A DNA stretch of 64,000 bases. Source: Opitutaceae bacterium. GTDB lineage: Bacteria > Verrucomicrobiota > Verrucomicrobiia > Opitutales > Opitutaceae. This document shows, piece after piece, positions 1 through 7,725 of this stretch. A program made the translations under genes and the position numbers. The stretch spans positions 1 to 64,000 of the forward strand of contig JANQKI010000172.1 in assembly GCA_028281165.1 (NCBI GenBank), given 5' to 3'. The notes under the pieces were generated by a model. That model worked only from the letters and a program-made list of their open reading frames with translations. It ran no database searches and was not told where the DNA came from. Position 1 is the first letter of the stretch. Each line of letters opens with the position of its first letter.

Positions 1-5
1 CAAAT

Positions 6-401
6 ATGCATACAGATCCAATCAGCGATTTCCTAACTCGCATCCGAAACGGTTCTCGAGCCGGCAAGGGTGAATGCGTTGCTCCGCATTCAAAGCTTAA
101 AGTCCAGATTGCCCGCATCCTTAAGGAAGAGGGTTTTATTCTCGATTACTCGGATAGCGAAGACGGCAACGGCCACAAGACCCTAGTGGTGTCTCTCAAA
201 TATGTTGATGGCGAGCCATCGATTAACGGTATTGAGCGCGTTAGTCGTCCTGGACTCCGTCGCTATACGAAAAGCGGCAATATTCCTCGCGTTTTGAACG
301 GCCTAGGTATCAGCATTCTTACTACGCCTAAGGGCTTGATGAAAGATCGTGATGCGCGTCGTCAAAACGTCGGCGGCGAACTGGTCTGCAACGTTTGGTA
401 G
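6..401 (+). CDS. rpsH: 30S ribosomal protein S8
   Basis: S8 is a primary 16S rRNA-binding protein of the small subunit and, in enterobacteria, the autoregulator of the spc operon. The 131-residue product has the usual family length. It opens with the conserved DPISDFLTRIRNG segment and ends with the ILTTPKGLMKDRDAR...GGELVCNVW signature, so it is complete although it begins only 6 bases into the window. It is the first of six closely packed genes on this strand, followed by rplF after 16 bases. The region between the two conserved ends is slightly acidic (SDSEDGNG), which is an ordinary loop variation. Confidence 0.97.
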   Translation: MHTDPISDFLTRIRNGSRAGKGECVAPHSKLKVQIARILKEEGFILDYSDSEDGNGHKTLVVSLKYVDGEPSINGIERVSRPGLRRYTKSGNIPRVLNGLGISILTTPKGLMKDRDARRQNVGGELVCNVW

Positions 402-417
402 GAAGGAGACTATTACG

Positions 418-957
418 ATGAGTAGAATTGGTAAACTTCCCATAGCGATTCCCGAAAAGGTTCAGGTGAATGTGGACGGTAATAAGGTTTCTGTCGAAGG
501 CCCCAAAGGTAAGCTTGAAAAGGAATTCAACAGCGAGGTGAAAATCGAGATCGATGATGGCGAATTGAAGGTTGCGCCTTCGAATAATAGCCGTTTCGCC
601 AATGCGATGTACGGCACCGCACGCTCGATTATCAACAACATGGTTCACGGCGTTGTGAATGGCTATTCCAAAGATCTCGAGATCAATGGGGTAGGATTTC
701 AGGCCAACTTGCAGGGCAAGAATTTGAACCTTAAGCTCGGCTACTCCCACGATATCAATCACCCAGTGCCTGACGGTATCACTATCACCATTACAGATGG
801 TGGCACCAAGCTTAAGGTTGAGGGCGCCGACAAGCAGGTGGTTGGTCAGATGGCCGCTTCCATCAAGCAGTATTATCCAGTCGAGCCCTACAAGGGCAAA
901 GGTGTACGCATCGCCGGCGAGTATGTTCGTCGCAAGGAGGGCAAGACAGTCGCCTAG
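418..957 (+). CDS. rplF: 50S ribosomal protein L6
   Basis: L6 binds 23S rRNA near the factor-binding site of the large subunit. I chose ATG 418 because it follows a strong GGAAGGAG ribosome binding site and gives the canonical start MSRIGKLPIAIPEKV. An upstream in-frame ATG at 349 lies inside rpsH and would add a non-homologous leader. The resulting 179 residues match the family length. Two L6 repeats are visible, the second ending in the conserved YKGKGVRIAGEYVRRKEGK segment. It lies in the expected place between rpsH and rplR. Confidence 0.97.
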   Translation: MSRIGKLPIAIPEKVQVNVDGNKVSVEGPKGKLEKEFNSEVKIEIDDGELKVAPSNNSRFANAMYGTARSIINNMVHGVVNGYSKDLEINGVGFQANLQGKNLNLKLGYSHDINHPVPDGITITITDGGTKLKVEGADKQVVGQMAASIKQYYPVEPYKGKGVRIAGEYVRRKEGKTVA

Positions 958-985
958 TAACGCTCAATAGAAAAGGACTTTCGAA

Positions 986-1348
986 ATGAAAATTCAGAAG
1001 AAAAACGATCTAAGGCAAAAGCGCCGTTGGCGTATCCGCAAAAAGGTTGCGGGCACTCAGGAGCGTCCTCGCCTTAGCGTTCATTTCAGCAATCAGCACA
1101 TCTACGCTCAAGCTATCGACGACGAAAAAGGAGCGACGCTGGTTTTTGTATCCACCCTAACTAAGGATCTGCGCGATCAGAAACTGAAGGCCAATGTTAG
1201 CGGAGCTTCCGCTTTGGGAAAAGCCTTCGGCGAAAAAGCAAAGGATTCTGGAATTTCAAAAGTGGTTTTCGATCGTAACGGTCGCAAATACCACGGTTGT
1301 GTAAAATCATTCGCCGATGCCGCTCGTGAGGCCGGCCTAGACTTCTAA
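986..1348 (+). CDS. rplR: 50S ribosomal protein L18
   Basis: L18 binds 5S rRNA and helps attach it to the central protuberance of the large subunit. The 120-residue product has the basic N-terminus ([25 protein letters not shown]) and the [26 protein letters not shown] ending typical of the family, described here in pieces. It sits 28 bases after rplF and 7 bases before rpsE, in conserved spc-operon order. Confidence 0.96.
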   Translation: MKIQKKNDLRQKRRWRIRKKVAGTQERPRLSVHFSNQHIYAQAIDDEKGATLVFVSTLTKDLRDQKLKANVSGASALGKAFGEKAKDSGISKVVFDRNGRKYHGCVKSFADAAREAGLDF

Positions 1349-1355
1349 TAGCCCT

Positions 1356-1871
1356 ATGAGCATGGTAAGCAATCGAAGAGATAATCGGAGAGACAATCGG
1401 CAAGACGAGGCCGAAAGTGACGGTATTACAGAAAAAGTAGTATTCATTAACCGCTGCGCGAAAGTGGTTAAAGGTGGGCGTCGCTTCAGTTTTTCGGCCT
1501 TGGTTGTCGCTGGCGATCAGAAGGGTCAAGTCGGTGTCGGTTACGGCAAGGCGAACGAAGTGCCCGAAGCTATCCGCAAGGGTTCTGAGCAAGCGCGTAA
1601 GCAAATGGAAAACGTTAAGCTTAAGGGTGACACCATCCCTCACGAGATTCTCGGCGAGTTCGATGGCGGCAAGGTGCTCCTTCGTCCTGCTACAACGGGT
1701 ACGGGCATTATCGCTGGTGGTGGCGTTCGCGCGGTGCTTGAGGCGGCTGGCGTTCAGAATGTTCTCACCAAGTCGCTAGGTTCCAACAATCCAAACGCCG
1801 TTGTTTACGCAACGCTTGCTGGGTTGAAGAAGATGAAGTCCTACGAGGACTATCGTCGCCTTCGCAGCTAA
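1356..1871 (+). CDS. rpsE: 30S ribosomal protein S5
   Basis: S5 acts in decoding fidelity and mRNA unwinding on the small subunit. The 171-residue protein carries the double-stranded RNA-binding-like N-terminal domain ([19 protein letters not shown]) and the C-terminal domain with [20 protein letters not shown]. The first ~20 residues form an Arg/Asn/Asp-rich leader ([17 protein letters not shown]) longer than in Escherichia coli. rplO follows after 26 bases, which leaves no room for rpmD (L30), the usual gene between rpsE and rplO. Confidence 0.97.
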   Translation: MSMVSNRRDNRRDNRQDEAESDGITEKVVFINRCAKVVKGGRRFSFSALVVAGDQKGQVGVGYGKANEVPEAIRKGSEQARKQMENVKLKGDTIPHEILGEFDGGKVLLRPATTGTGIIAGGGVRAVLEAAGVQNVLTKSLGSNNPNAVVYATLAGLKKMKSYEDYRRLRS

Positions 1872-1897
1872 AACGATTTTCAGAAAGGACTCGAAAA

Positions 1898-2395
1898 ATG
1901 AGACTTCATAATCTTTCAAACGTCAAAGGCGCAGTACATCGTCGCAAGCGGATTGGTTGTGGCGAAGGCAGTGGCCATGGCAAGACCTCTGGCAAAGGAC
2001 ATAAAGGTCAAAGAGCCCGTTCGGGTGGAAGCATCCGGGTTGGTTTCGAAGGCGGCCAGATGCCCATCTTCCGCAAGCTTCCTCGTCGCGGCTTCAACAA
2101 CAAGAACTTCCATACGCTGTATGAAACCGTGAATGTTGGAGAGCTGGCCAAGCTTGATGATTCCGTAAGTGAAGTGAATCGCGAGGTCTTGGTTGGAGCA
2201 GGCTTGGTTCGGGCAAACTCCAATCCGCTCAAAATCCTTGGCGATGGCGAGTTGAGCAAAGGACTCAAGATCACCGCTGATAAGTTCAGTTCCTCCGCTA
2301 AGGAGAAAATCGAAAAAGCGGGTGGCGAAGCAATAATCCCGGCCACCGAATCGAAAGAGGAGCCTAAGGACGAAAAAGCTGAAGCTAGCGAGTAA
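1898..2395 (+). CDS. rplO: 50S ribosomal protein L15
   Basis: L15 is a late-assembly protein of the large subunit. The N-terminus (MRLHNLSNVKGAVHRRKRIG) and the glycine-rich GRGxGSGHGKTSGKGHKGQ-type segment are typical. At 165 residues it is about 20 longer than E. coli L15, the excess being a Glu/Lys-rich tail after residue 145. It is followed 28 bases later by secY, as in most spc operons. Confidence 0.96.
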   Translation: MRLHNLSNVKGAVHRRKRIGCGEGSGHGKTSGKGHKGQRARSGGSIRVGFEGGQMPIFRKLPRRGFNNKNFHTLYETVNVGELAKLDDSVSEVNREVLVGAGLVRANSNPLKILGDGELSKGLKITADKFSSSAKEKIEKAGGEAIIPATESKEEPKDEKAEASE

Positions 2396-2423
2396 GGCTA
2401 TTTAAACTACCAATCAACCGAGC

Positions 2424-3932
2424 ATGTTATCCGCGTTTACCAACTGCCTCAAGATTCCCGAGCTGCGTCACAAGATTTTCCTGACGCTGTCGCTTCTTTT
2501 CATTGCGCGGATCGGAGCCATCATCCCGCTCCCAGGCTTGAACATGGATCCGCTACAGCAGTTTTTCGCTGACCAAACGGCGGCGGGAGCTGGCAGTCTT
2601 CTAGGTTTCTACAACATGTTTACGGGTGGGGCTCTTCTCCAAGGCGCGGTTTGCGCGTTGGGAATCATGCCTTATATTTCGGCCTCCATCATTTTCCAGA
2701 TTATGGGTTCTGTATTTCCTGCTTTAGCTCGGTTACAGCAGGAGGGCGAGACGGGCAGACAAAAGCTGAACCAATACACTCGTTATGCGACTGTAGCCAT
2801 TTGCGTGGTACAAGCGATGTTGCTTATCAGCGCGTTGGGTAATCCTGGTCGACTCTTCAGCGGATATTCGATCGACCAATACGGTGAAATTGTGGTCGTC
2901 AATAAGACTTGGTTTTTGGTTACTTCTACCGTTTTCATGACGGCGGGCACTGTGCTTCTCATGTGGCTTGGTGAGCAGATTACCAAGAACGGTATTGGCA
3001 ATGGTATTTCGCTTCTGATTACGGTGGGTATTTTGGCTGACCTTCCTGGAGCTGCTCAAGACACTTGGAGACTGTTCAGCGGTCCTGTCGGTGGCGGTAA
3101 TAGCCTCGAGTTTCCTCATGCCATTCTGATGGTTACGCTTCTCTTGGTGACGATTGCCTGCTTGATCATGGTTATCCAAGCGGTGCGGAAGATTCCCGTT
3201 CAGTATGCCAAGCGCGTGGTTGGCAGAAAAGTTTACGGCGGGCAAAGCTCCTTCATGCCGTTGAAGGTAAATTATTCTGGAGTAATGCCGGTCATCTTCG
3301 CTTCTGCGATCATCGCTTTCCCGCAGCAGATCATCTCTCAAATTGGCGCTTGGCTGGATGCTGCTTGGCTTATTGAGATGTCGAACTTTCTGGTTCACGG
3401 TTCCAAGACTTACTATCTCCTCTTTGGACTGATGATCCTTTTCTTCAGCTACTTCTGGGTATCGGTCATGTTTAAGCCTATCCAGATAGCGGATGATTTG
3501 AAGAAATACGGTGGTTATGTTCCTGGGGTGCGCCCTGGTCAGCCTACTGCTCAATTCTTGGATTTCATCATGACGCGTCTGACGTTGGCGGGAGCCATCT
3601 TCCTGACGGCCATCGCTCTTTTCCCGGACATGCTCCTCTTCAAATTCAACATTCCAATGCGCGTAGCGATCTTCTTTGGAGGTACGGGAATGTTGATTAC
3701 GGTTGGTGTGATGCTGGATACGATGAAGCAGATAGAGACTCATTTGCTGCAGCGTCACTACGACGGATTTCTCAAAAAGGGCAAAATTCGTGGCCGCAGC
3801 CAAGTCAGCAAAATGGACCCCGGTTTGGCAGGCGCGGCAGAGATCAAAAATGTAGGTCCGCTCTATGCGGCGGTACTCATTTTATTCGCGGTGGGACTAG
3901 CCGCTTACTTCCTACAAAAAGCGGTAAATTAA
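2424..3932 (+). CDS. secY: Preprotein translocase subunit SecY
   Basis: SecY forms the protein-conducting channel of the SecYEG translocon in the inner membrane. The 502-residue sequence begins MLSAFTNCLKIPELRHKIFL and shows about ten hydrophobic segments. The plug/TM2 region contains GIMPYISASIIFQ, and the cytoplasmic loop between TM8 and TM9 contains KKYGGYVPGVRPGQPTAQ. It is longer than E. coli SecY (443), with expanded loops around residues 130-170. It ends the spc cluster; a 182-base gap separates it from rpsM. Confidence 0.97.
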   Translation: MLSAFTNCLKIPELRHKIFLTLSLLFIARIGAIIPLPGLNMDPLQQFFADQTAAGAGSLLGFYNMFTGGALLQGAVCALGIMPYISASIIFQIMGSVFPALARLQQEGETGRQKLNQYTRYATVAICVVQAMLLISALGNPGRLFSGYSIDQYGEIVVVNKTWFLVTSTVFMTAGTVLLMWLGEQITKNGIGNGISLLITVGILADLPGAAQDTWRLFSGPVGGGNSLEFPHAILMVTLLLVTIACLIMVIQAVRKIPVQYAKRVVGRKVYGGQSSFMPLKVNYSGVMPVIFASAIIAFPQQIISQIGAWLDAAWLIEMSNFLVHGSKTYYLLFGLMILFFSYFWVSVMFKPIQIADDLKKYGGYVPGVRPGQPTAQFLDFIMTRLTLAGAIFLTAIALFPDMLLFKFNIPMRVAIFFGGTGMLITVGVMLDTMKQIETHLLQRHYDGFLKKGKIRGRSQVSKMDPGLAGAAEIKNVGPLYAAVLILFAVGLAAYFLQKAVN

Positions 3933-4114
3933 TTCTTTACTTTGCATAAATGAAGCGCCATTCCGTCACTCTTTTTCTCTTTTCAAACCGCTATCAAAAA
4001 GCGGGCGTTTCTTCATCTCTCGACTCCTTTGCGAAATCTGCATCGGGGGCGAGTTTTCGTTTCTAGCGCTATTACTTTCTAATTCATTTAAATACAACAA
4101 CTTGCTAAAAGATC
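3933..4114. other. Intergenic region between secY and rpsM
   Basis: This 182-base gap lies where adk, map, infA and rpmJ are found in many bacteria. I see none of them. The only noticeable ORF (3950-4066, 38 codons) has no cysteines and is not L36. The rpsM promoter may lie here, but I cannot identify convincing -35/-10 hexamers, and rpsM has no strong Shine-Dalgarno sequence. Confidence 0.6.
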
Positions 4115-4480
4115 ATGCCACGTATCCTAGGCGTAGACATTCCAAATAACAAAAAGCTCGAGTACTCCTTGCAGTACATCTACGGGATAGGTCCTCATCG
4201 GGCAAAACGCGTGCTTGCCGAAACGGGTCTCGATCCCGACATGCGAGCAAAGGATGTCAACGAAGAGCAGATCAACAAGCTCATGGCGAAGATCAATGAG
4301 CTCAATTTTGTTGTGGAAGGTGATCTGCGTCGCGAACTGACCGCCAATATGAAGCGTCTGCAGGCTATTAATTGTTACCGTGGACTGCGGCATCGTCGTG
4401 GTCTCCCCGTTCGGGGGCAGCGCAGCAAGACTAATGCGCGTACGCGTAAAGGCCACCGCAGGCCTGTTGGCAAACGCTAA
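4115..4480 (+). CDS. rpsM: 30S ribosomal protein S13
   Basis: S13 lies in the head of the small subunit and contacts tRNA and the large subunit. The 121-residue product starts [20 protein letters not shown] and contains the conserved [13 protein letters not shown] helix-hairpin. It ends with the basic [20 protein letters not shown] tail that reaches the P site. It opens the alpha operon, 14 bases before rpsK. Confidence 0.97.
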   Translation: MPRILGVDIPNNKKLEYSLQYIYGIGPHRAKRVLAETGLDPDMRAKDVNEEQINKLMAKINELNFVVEGDLRRELTANMKRLQAINCYRGLRHRRGLPVRGQRSKTNARTRKGHRRPVGKR

Positions 4481-4494
4481 ACCATTTTTAAGCT

Positions 4495-5004
4495 ATGGCT
4501 GAAGAAAATGTAGAACCACAAGAAGAATCAAACGCTCCTGTTGCTGAGGCCGAGGAAGAAGAGGCCGTTGGTGGCGTTAAGAAGCAGCCTACCGCTCAGG
4601 ATTTGCTGAAGGAGGAAATCGGCGAGCTAAAGATTCGCAAGGCGAAGGGTAGTAAGAATATCACTACCGGGATCGCTAAGATCAATGCGACCTTCAATAA
4701 TACTATTGTAACTATCACTGACCAGAGTGGAAACGCCATTTCCTGGGCTAGCGCAGGTAAGATGCACTTTCGTGGCTCTCGTAAGTCAACCGCCTATGCC
4801 GCCCAAGTCGTTGCTCAAAACGCAGCCAAGGCCGCCATGGCTCATGGTCTCAAGGAAGTGATCATTCATGTCAAAGGCCCTGGCATGGGTCGTGATTCCG
4901 CCATCCGGGCATTCCAATCGCTCGGCTTAGAAATTCTCTCTATCATCGACACGACGCCGATCCCTCATAATGGCTGCCGCCCACCAAAGCGTCGACGCGT
5001 CTAG
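4495..5004 (+). CDS. rpsK: 30S ribosomal protein S11, N-terminally extended
   Basis: S11 lines the mRNA exit region of the small-subunit platform. The core from about residue 53 ([20 protein letters not shown]) to the end ([16 protein letters not shown]) is canonical. The product has 169 residues rather than about 129 because of an N-terminal extension of roughly 45 residues. That extension is very acidic over residues 3-25 and then has a [18 protein letters not shown] helix-like segment. No alternative ATG precedes the core closely, so the extension appears to be translated. Confidence 0.95.
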   Translation: MAEENVEPQEESNAPVAEAEEEEAVGGVKKQPTAQDLLKEEIGELKIRKAKGSKNITTGIAKINATFNNTIVTITDQSGNAISWASAGKMHFRGSRKSTAYAAQVVAQNAAKAAMAHGLKEVIIHVKGPGMGRDSAIRAFQSLGLEILSIIDTTPIPHNGCRPPKRRRV

Positions 5005-5036
5005 TTCCTTATTTCACGTGTAACCAATTTTTTGAT

Positions 5037-5648
5037 ATGGCTCGCTATACCGGTCCAACAACCAAGATCAGCAGACGATTCGGACAACCGATATTCGGAT
5101 CCAACAAGTCCTTCGAAAAGCGCGGCTATCCTCCGGGGCAGCATGGCCCTCGTATGCGTCGCAAGAAATCCGAATACGCCATTGGTTTGGATGAGAAGCA
5201 GAAGCTTCGTTTCATGTATGGCTTGATGGAAAAACAGTTCCGTCGCGCCTTTGCTAAAGCGAAGAATCAACGTGGCGTTACCGGTACGATTTTTCTCCAA
5301 ATTTTGGAGACACGTCTCGATAGCATTATCTACTTGCTCGGTTTCGCGAAGTCTCGCCAGGCCGCTCGTCAGTTTGTAAACCATGGCCACATTCGGGTGA
5401 ATGGACAAAAGGTTGATATCCCCAGTTTCGAAGTAAAGCCGGGCGACGAAATTGAAGTTAAAAACGCAACTTCATCACGTCAGCTTGCTACTCGAAATAT
5501 GGAAGCGACTCGCCTTCGCAACGTTCCTGAATGGATGACCCGCAATGACGAGGCTTTCCGTGGTGTGGTAAATCGTTTGCCGAATCGCGACGAGCTCGAG
5601 CCCAGCATTAACGAGCAGCTTATCGTTGAATTCTATAGCCGCTTCTAG
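5037..5648 (+). CDS. rpsD: 30S ribosomal protein S4
   Basis: S4 is a primary 16S rRNA-binding assembly protein and often represses the alpha operon. The 203-residue sequence starts MARYTGPTTKISRRFGQ and has the YPPGQHGPRMRRKKSEY segment without zinc-binding cysteines. The S4 RNA-binding domain lies around residues 92-155 (ETRLDSIIYLLGFAKSRQAA, FVNHGHIRVNGQKVDIPS). It lies 32 bases after rpsK and 70 before rpoA. Confidence 0.97.
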   Translation: MARYTGPTTKISRRFGQPIFGSNKSFEKRGYPPGQHGPRMRRKKSEYAIGLDEKQKLRFMYGLMEKQFRRAFAKAKNQRGVTGTIFLQILETRLDSIIYLLGFAKSRQAARQFVNHGHIRVNGQKVDIPSFEVKPGDEIEVKNATSSRQLATRNMEATRLRNVPEWMTRNDEAFRGVVNRLPNRDELEPSINEQLIVEFYSRF

Positions 5649-5718
5649 TTTCGGCTATTTGTCCCATTTTTTAAACCACCATCTAACTCGCCCACAGTCG
5701 TTCCAAACCTATCAGAGC

Positions 5719-6720
5719 ATGCCAAAACGTATCGGAAAATTCGAATTGCCAAACCGTCTCGTCAAAGTGGAAGAAGGCGCTTCTCCCACCTATGCGAAAT
5801 TCATAGCGGAGCCGTTTGAAGCCGGCTATGGTCACACGATCGGCAACTCCCTAAGACGCGTACTCTTGAGCTCGATAGAGGGCGCCGCCATTTCCTCCGT
5901 CAAAATCGAAGGCGTTAGCCACGAATTCCAAAGCGTCGATGGGATCGTCGAGGACGTCACGGATATCGTTCTCAATCTCAAGAAGGTGCTTCTCATTTGC
6001 CACAAGCGTGAAGGCGTGAGGTTGATGATCAACGTCAACCGCTCGGGAGCCGTCACGGCTGCAGACATTCAGCAGGATCAGAACATCGAAATCGTAAATC
6101 CTGAGCAAGTGATCTGCACGCTTGATCGCGAAATGCAGTTCACAGCGGAATTGGAAATCAACGTTGGTCGCGGCTACTGCCCTGGTGAAGACAACAAGGA
6201 CGAAGAACAGCCTATCGGCGTTATCCCAATCGATTCGCTCTTCAGCCCAGTAAAGCTCGTTAAGTACGCTGTCGAAGCGACGCGTGTTGGACAGATCACT
6301 GACTACGACAAGCTTCTTTTGGAAATTTGGACAGACGGACGCATCACTCCTGATGACGCTCTCAAACAATCAGCTGCTATCCTCAAGCATCACCTGGATG
6401 TGTTCGACAATGTATCCGACGAGAATTACGAGTTCGAAGACGAGGGCGGCGAAGTCAGCGAGGAGCAAAACAAGCTGCGCAAGCTGCTCAACATGAGCGT
6501 AAACGAAATTGAACTTTCGGTTCGCGCGGCCAATTGCTTGAACAACGCCAACATCACGACAGTAGGCGAGCTCGCTATGAAGAGCGAACAGGAGATGCTG
6601 AAGTACCGCAATTTCGGAAAGAAGTCTCTCAACGAAATTAAGGACAAGCTCGAGTCGCTCGGCCTATCGCTTGGCATGAAGTTCGACGAGCGTCTTTTGG
6701 ATACGAAGAAAGAACTTTAG
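5719..6720 (+). CDS. rpoA: DNA-directed RNA polymerase subunit alpha
   Basis: The alpha subunit nucleates assembly of RNA polymerase and contacts activators and UP elements. ATG 5719 gives the family start MPKRIGKFELPNRLVKVEE. An in-frame ATG at 5626 would overlap the end of rpsD and add 31 unrelated residues. The 333-residue product has the dimerisation domain (GYGHTIGNSLRRVLLSSIEGA) and a C-terminal domain with helix-hairpin-helix features (ELSVRAANCLNNANITTVGEL). An acidic linker lies near residues 235-255. It is in alpha-operon order, followed by rplQ. Confidence 0.97.
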   Translation: MPKRIGKFELPNRLVKVEEGASPTYAKFIAEPFEAGYGHTIGNSLRRVLLSSIEGAAISSVKIEGVSHEFQSVDGIVEDVTDIVLNLKKVLLICHKREGVRLMINVNRSGAVTAADIQQDQNIEIVNPEQVICTLDREMQFTAELEINVGRGYCPGEDNKDEEQPIGVIPIDSLFSPVKLVKYAVEATRVGQITDYDKLLLEIWTDGRITPDDALKQSAAILKHHLDVFDNVSDENYEFEDEGGEVSEEQNKLRKLLNMSVNEIELSVRAANCLNNANITTVGELAMKSEQEMLKYRNFGKKSLNEIKDKLESLGLSLGMKFDERLLDTKKEL

Positions 6721-6789
6721 GAAAAAGCCACTAGGCAGTCGTAAGCTATGAGATTATGCAAATCCTCTGCCTACTGATCACTTAATATA

Positions 6790-7329
6790 ATGCGACACAG
6801 AAAACATAGCAATCAGCTCGGCGTAAAGAAAGAGCATAGAGATGCCCTTCTGGCCAATCTCTCGACCGCGCTTATTACCCGTGGCAGAATTAGAACGACT
6901 TTAAAAAAAGCCAAGGCTTTGCGCCCCTTTGTCGAAAAAGTGATCACCCTAGCTAAGAAGGGTAGCTTGCATAGCCGCCGTATGGCCATTGCTCGTGTTC
7001 GCGATAAGGATGCCATCCATCTTCTTTTTGACGAAAAGGCTGAACAGTTCGCCGAGCGCAATGGCGGGTATACTCGTATTTATAAATTGGGCACTCGTCG
7101 TGGCGATGCTGCGGAAATGGCGATCATCGAATTGATTGATGCGGATGACGAGGGCTACGAAAAAAAGCCCAAGCCGAAGGCGAAGAAAGCTGCTAAAAAG
7201 GCGGCAAAAAAAGCTGCCAAGAAAGTCGCTGCTGAACCTGAGGAAGCCGAGGCTGCGGAAGAGAGAGCGGCTGAAGAAAAAGCCGAACAGGAACCTGAAA
7301 ATAAGAAGGAGGATTCGACTGAATCTTAA
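6790..7329 (+). CDS. rplQ: 50S ribosomal protein L17 with long charged tail
   Basis: L17 lies near the peptide exit tunnel. Residues 1-117 are a normal L17 core (MRHRKHSNQLGVKKEHRDAL; RGRIRTTLKKAKALRPFVE). The remaining ~60 residues form a two-part tail: first Lys/Ala-rich repeats of the KKAAKKAAKK type (about residues 125-145), then a Glu/Ala-rich stretch to the end. The tail makes it 179 residues against 120-130 normally. A strong intrinsic terminator follows within 30 bases, so this gene ends the alpha operon. Confidence 0.95.
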   Translation: MRHRKHSNQLGVKKEHRDALLANLSTALITRGRIRTTLKKAKALRPFVEKVITLAKKGSLHSRRMAIARVRDKDAIHLLFDEKAEQFAERNGGYTRIYKLGTRRGDAAEMAIIELIDADDEGYEKKPKPKAKKAAKKAAKKAAKKVAAEPEEAEAAEERAAEEKAEQEPENKKEDSTES

Positions 7330-7357
7330 CGCTCAGTCGATCAATCCTACGTTCGCG

Positions 7358-7388
7358 ATGCGTTCTTCCACGAAGAACGCATTTTTAG
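7358..7388 (+). terminator. Intrinsic terminator of the alpha operon
   Basis: An 11-bp perfect stem (ATGCGTTCTTC paired with GAAGAACGCAT, 3-base loop) is followed by TTTTTAG. It lies 29 bases after the rplQ stop, as expected for termination of the rpsM-rplQ transcript. Confidence 0.85.
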
Positions 7389-7400
7389 TTTTTTAGGATC

Positions 7401-7634
7401 ATGAATCCCTTTACGCTATTCATCGTTCTTTACGTTGGTTCAGCTTTAATTGGAACCTTGGTCTTGTGGCTTTGGCATGATCGCCAGGATAGATTGTCGT
7501 TCGAAATCCATCGCCGTCGCAAAGCCTTTCACTGCGTGCGTTGCGGGTTTCTCTACTCACTTCGCAAACACGACGTTTCTAAAGGCGAGCCGTGCCCAGA
7601 ATGTGGTTACAAAAACTACGAATTGTCTTTTTAA
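7401..7634 (+). CDS. Small membrane-anchored zinc-ribbon protein
   Basis: Not recognised as a named family. The 77-residue product has one N-terminal transmembrane segment (about residues 4-25, IVLYVGSALIGTLVLWLW). A short basic linker follows, then a cytoplasmic zinc-ribbon knuckle pair, CVRC at about 46-49 and CPEC at about 64-67. It could be a small adaptor or redox/metal protein; the sequence does not show which. It begins just after the rplQ terminator and is 91 bases upstream of guaA. It has no strong ribosome binding site, but its composition and intact domains favour a real gene. Confidence 0.7.
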   Translation: MNPFTLFIVLYVGSALIGTLVLWLWHDRQDRLSFEIHRRRKAFHCVRCGFLYSLRKHDVSKGEPCPECGYKNYELSF

Positions 7635-7725
7635 GAACCTGTTTTGAAACGATTGCTTTAGCGATTTCCACAAGAAAGCCAGTGACAGGATGCGGCAAAA
7701 TATTGTTTAATTTCCATTTCCAAGC

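Noticed and set aside
349-417. An upstream start for rplF at 349
   Set aside because: It lies inside rpsH and adds residues unlike L6; ATG 418 has a strong ribosome binding site and the canonical L6 beginning.
2733-3803. A 356-codon minus-strand open frame inside secY
   Set aside because: It is antisense to a clear SecY gene, rich in Arg, Ser and His as shadow frames are, and shows no domain.
3950-4066. A 38-codon ORF at the place where rpmJ (L36) would be expected
   Set aside because: The translation starts MKRHSVTLFLF and has none of the zinc-binding Cys/His residues or basic pattern of L36.
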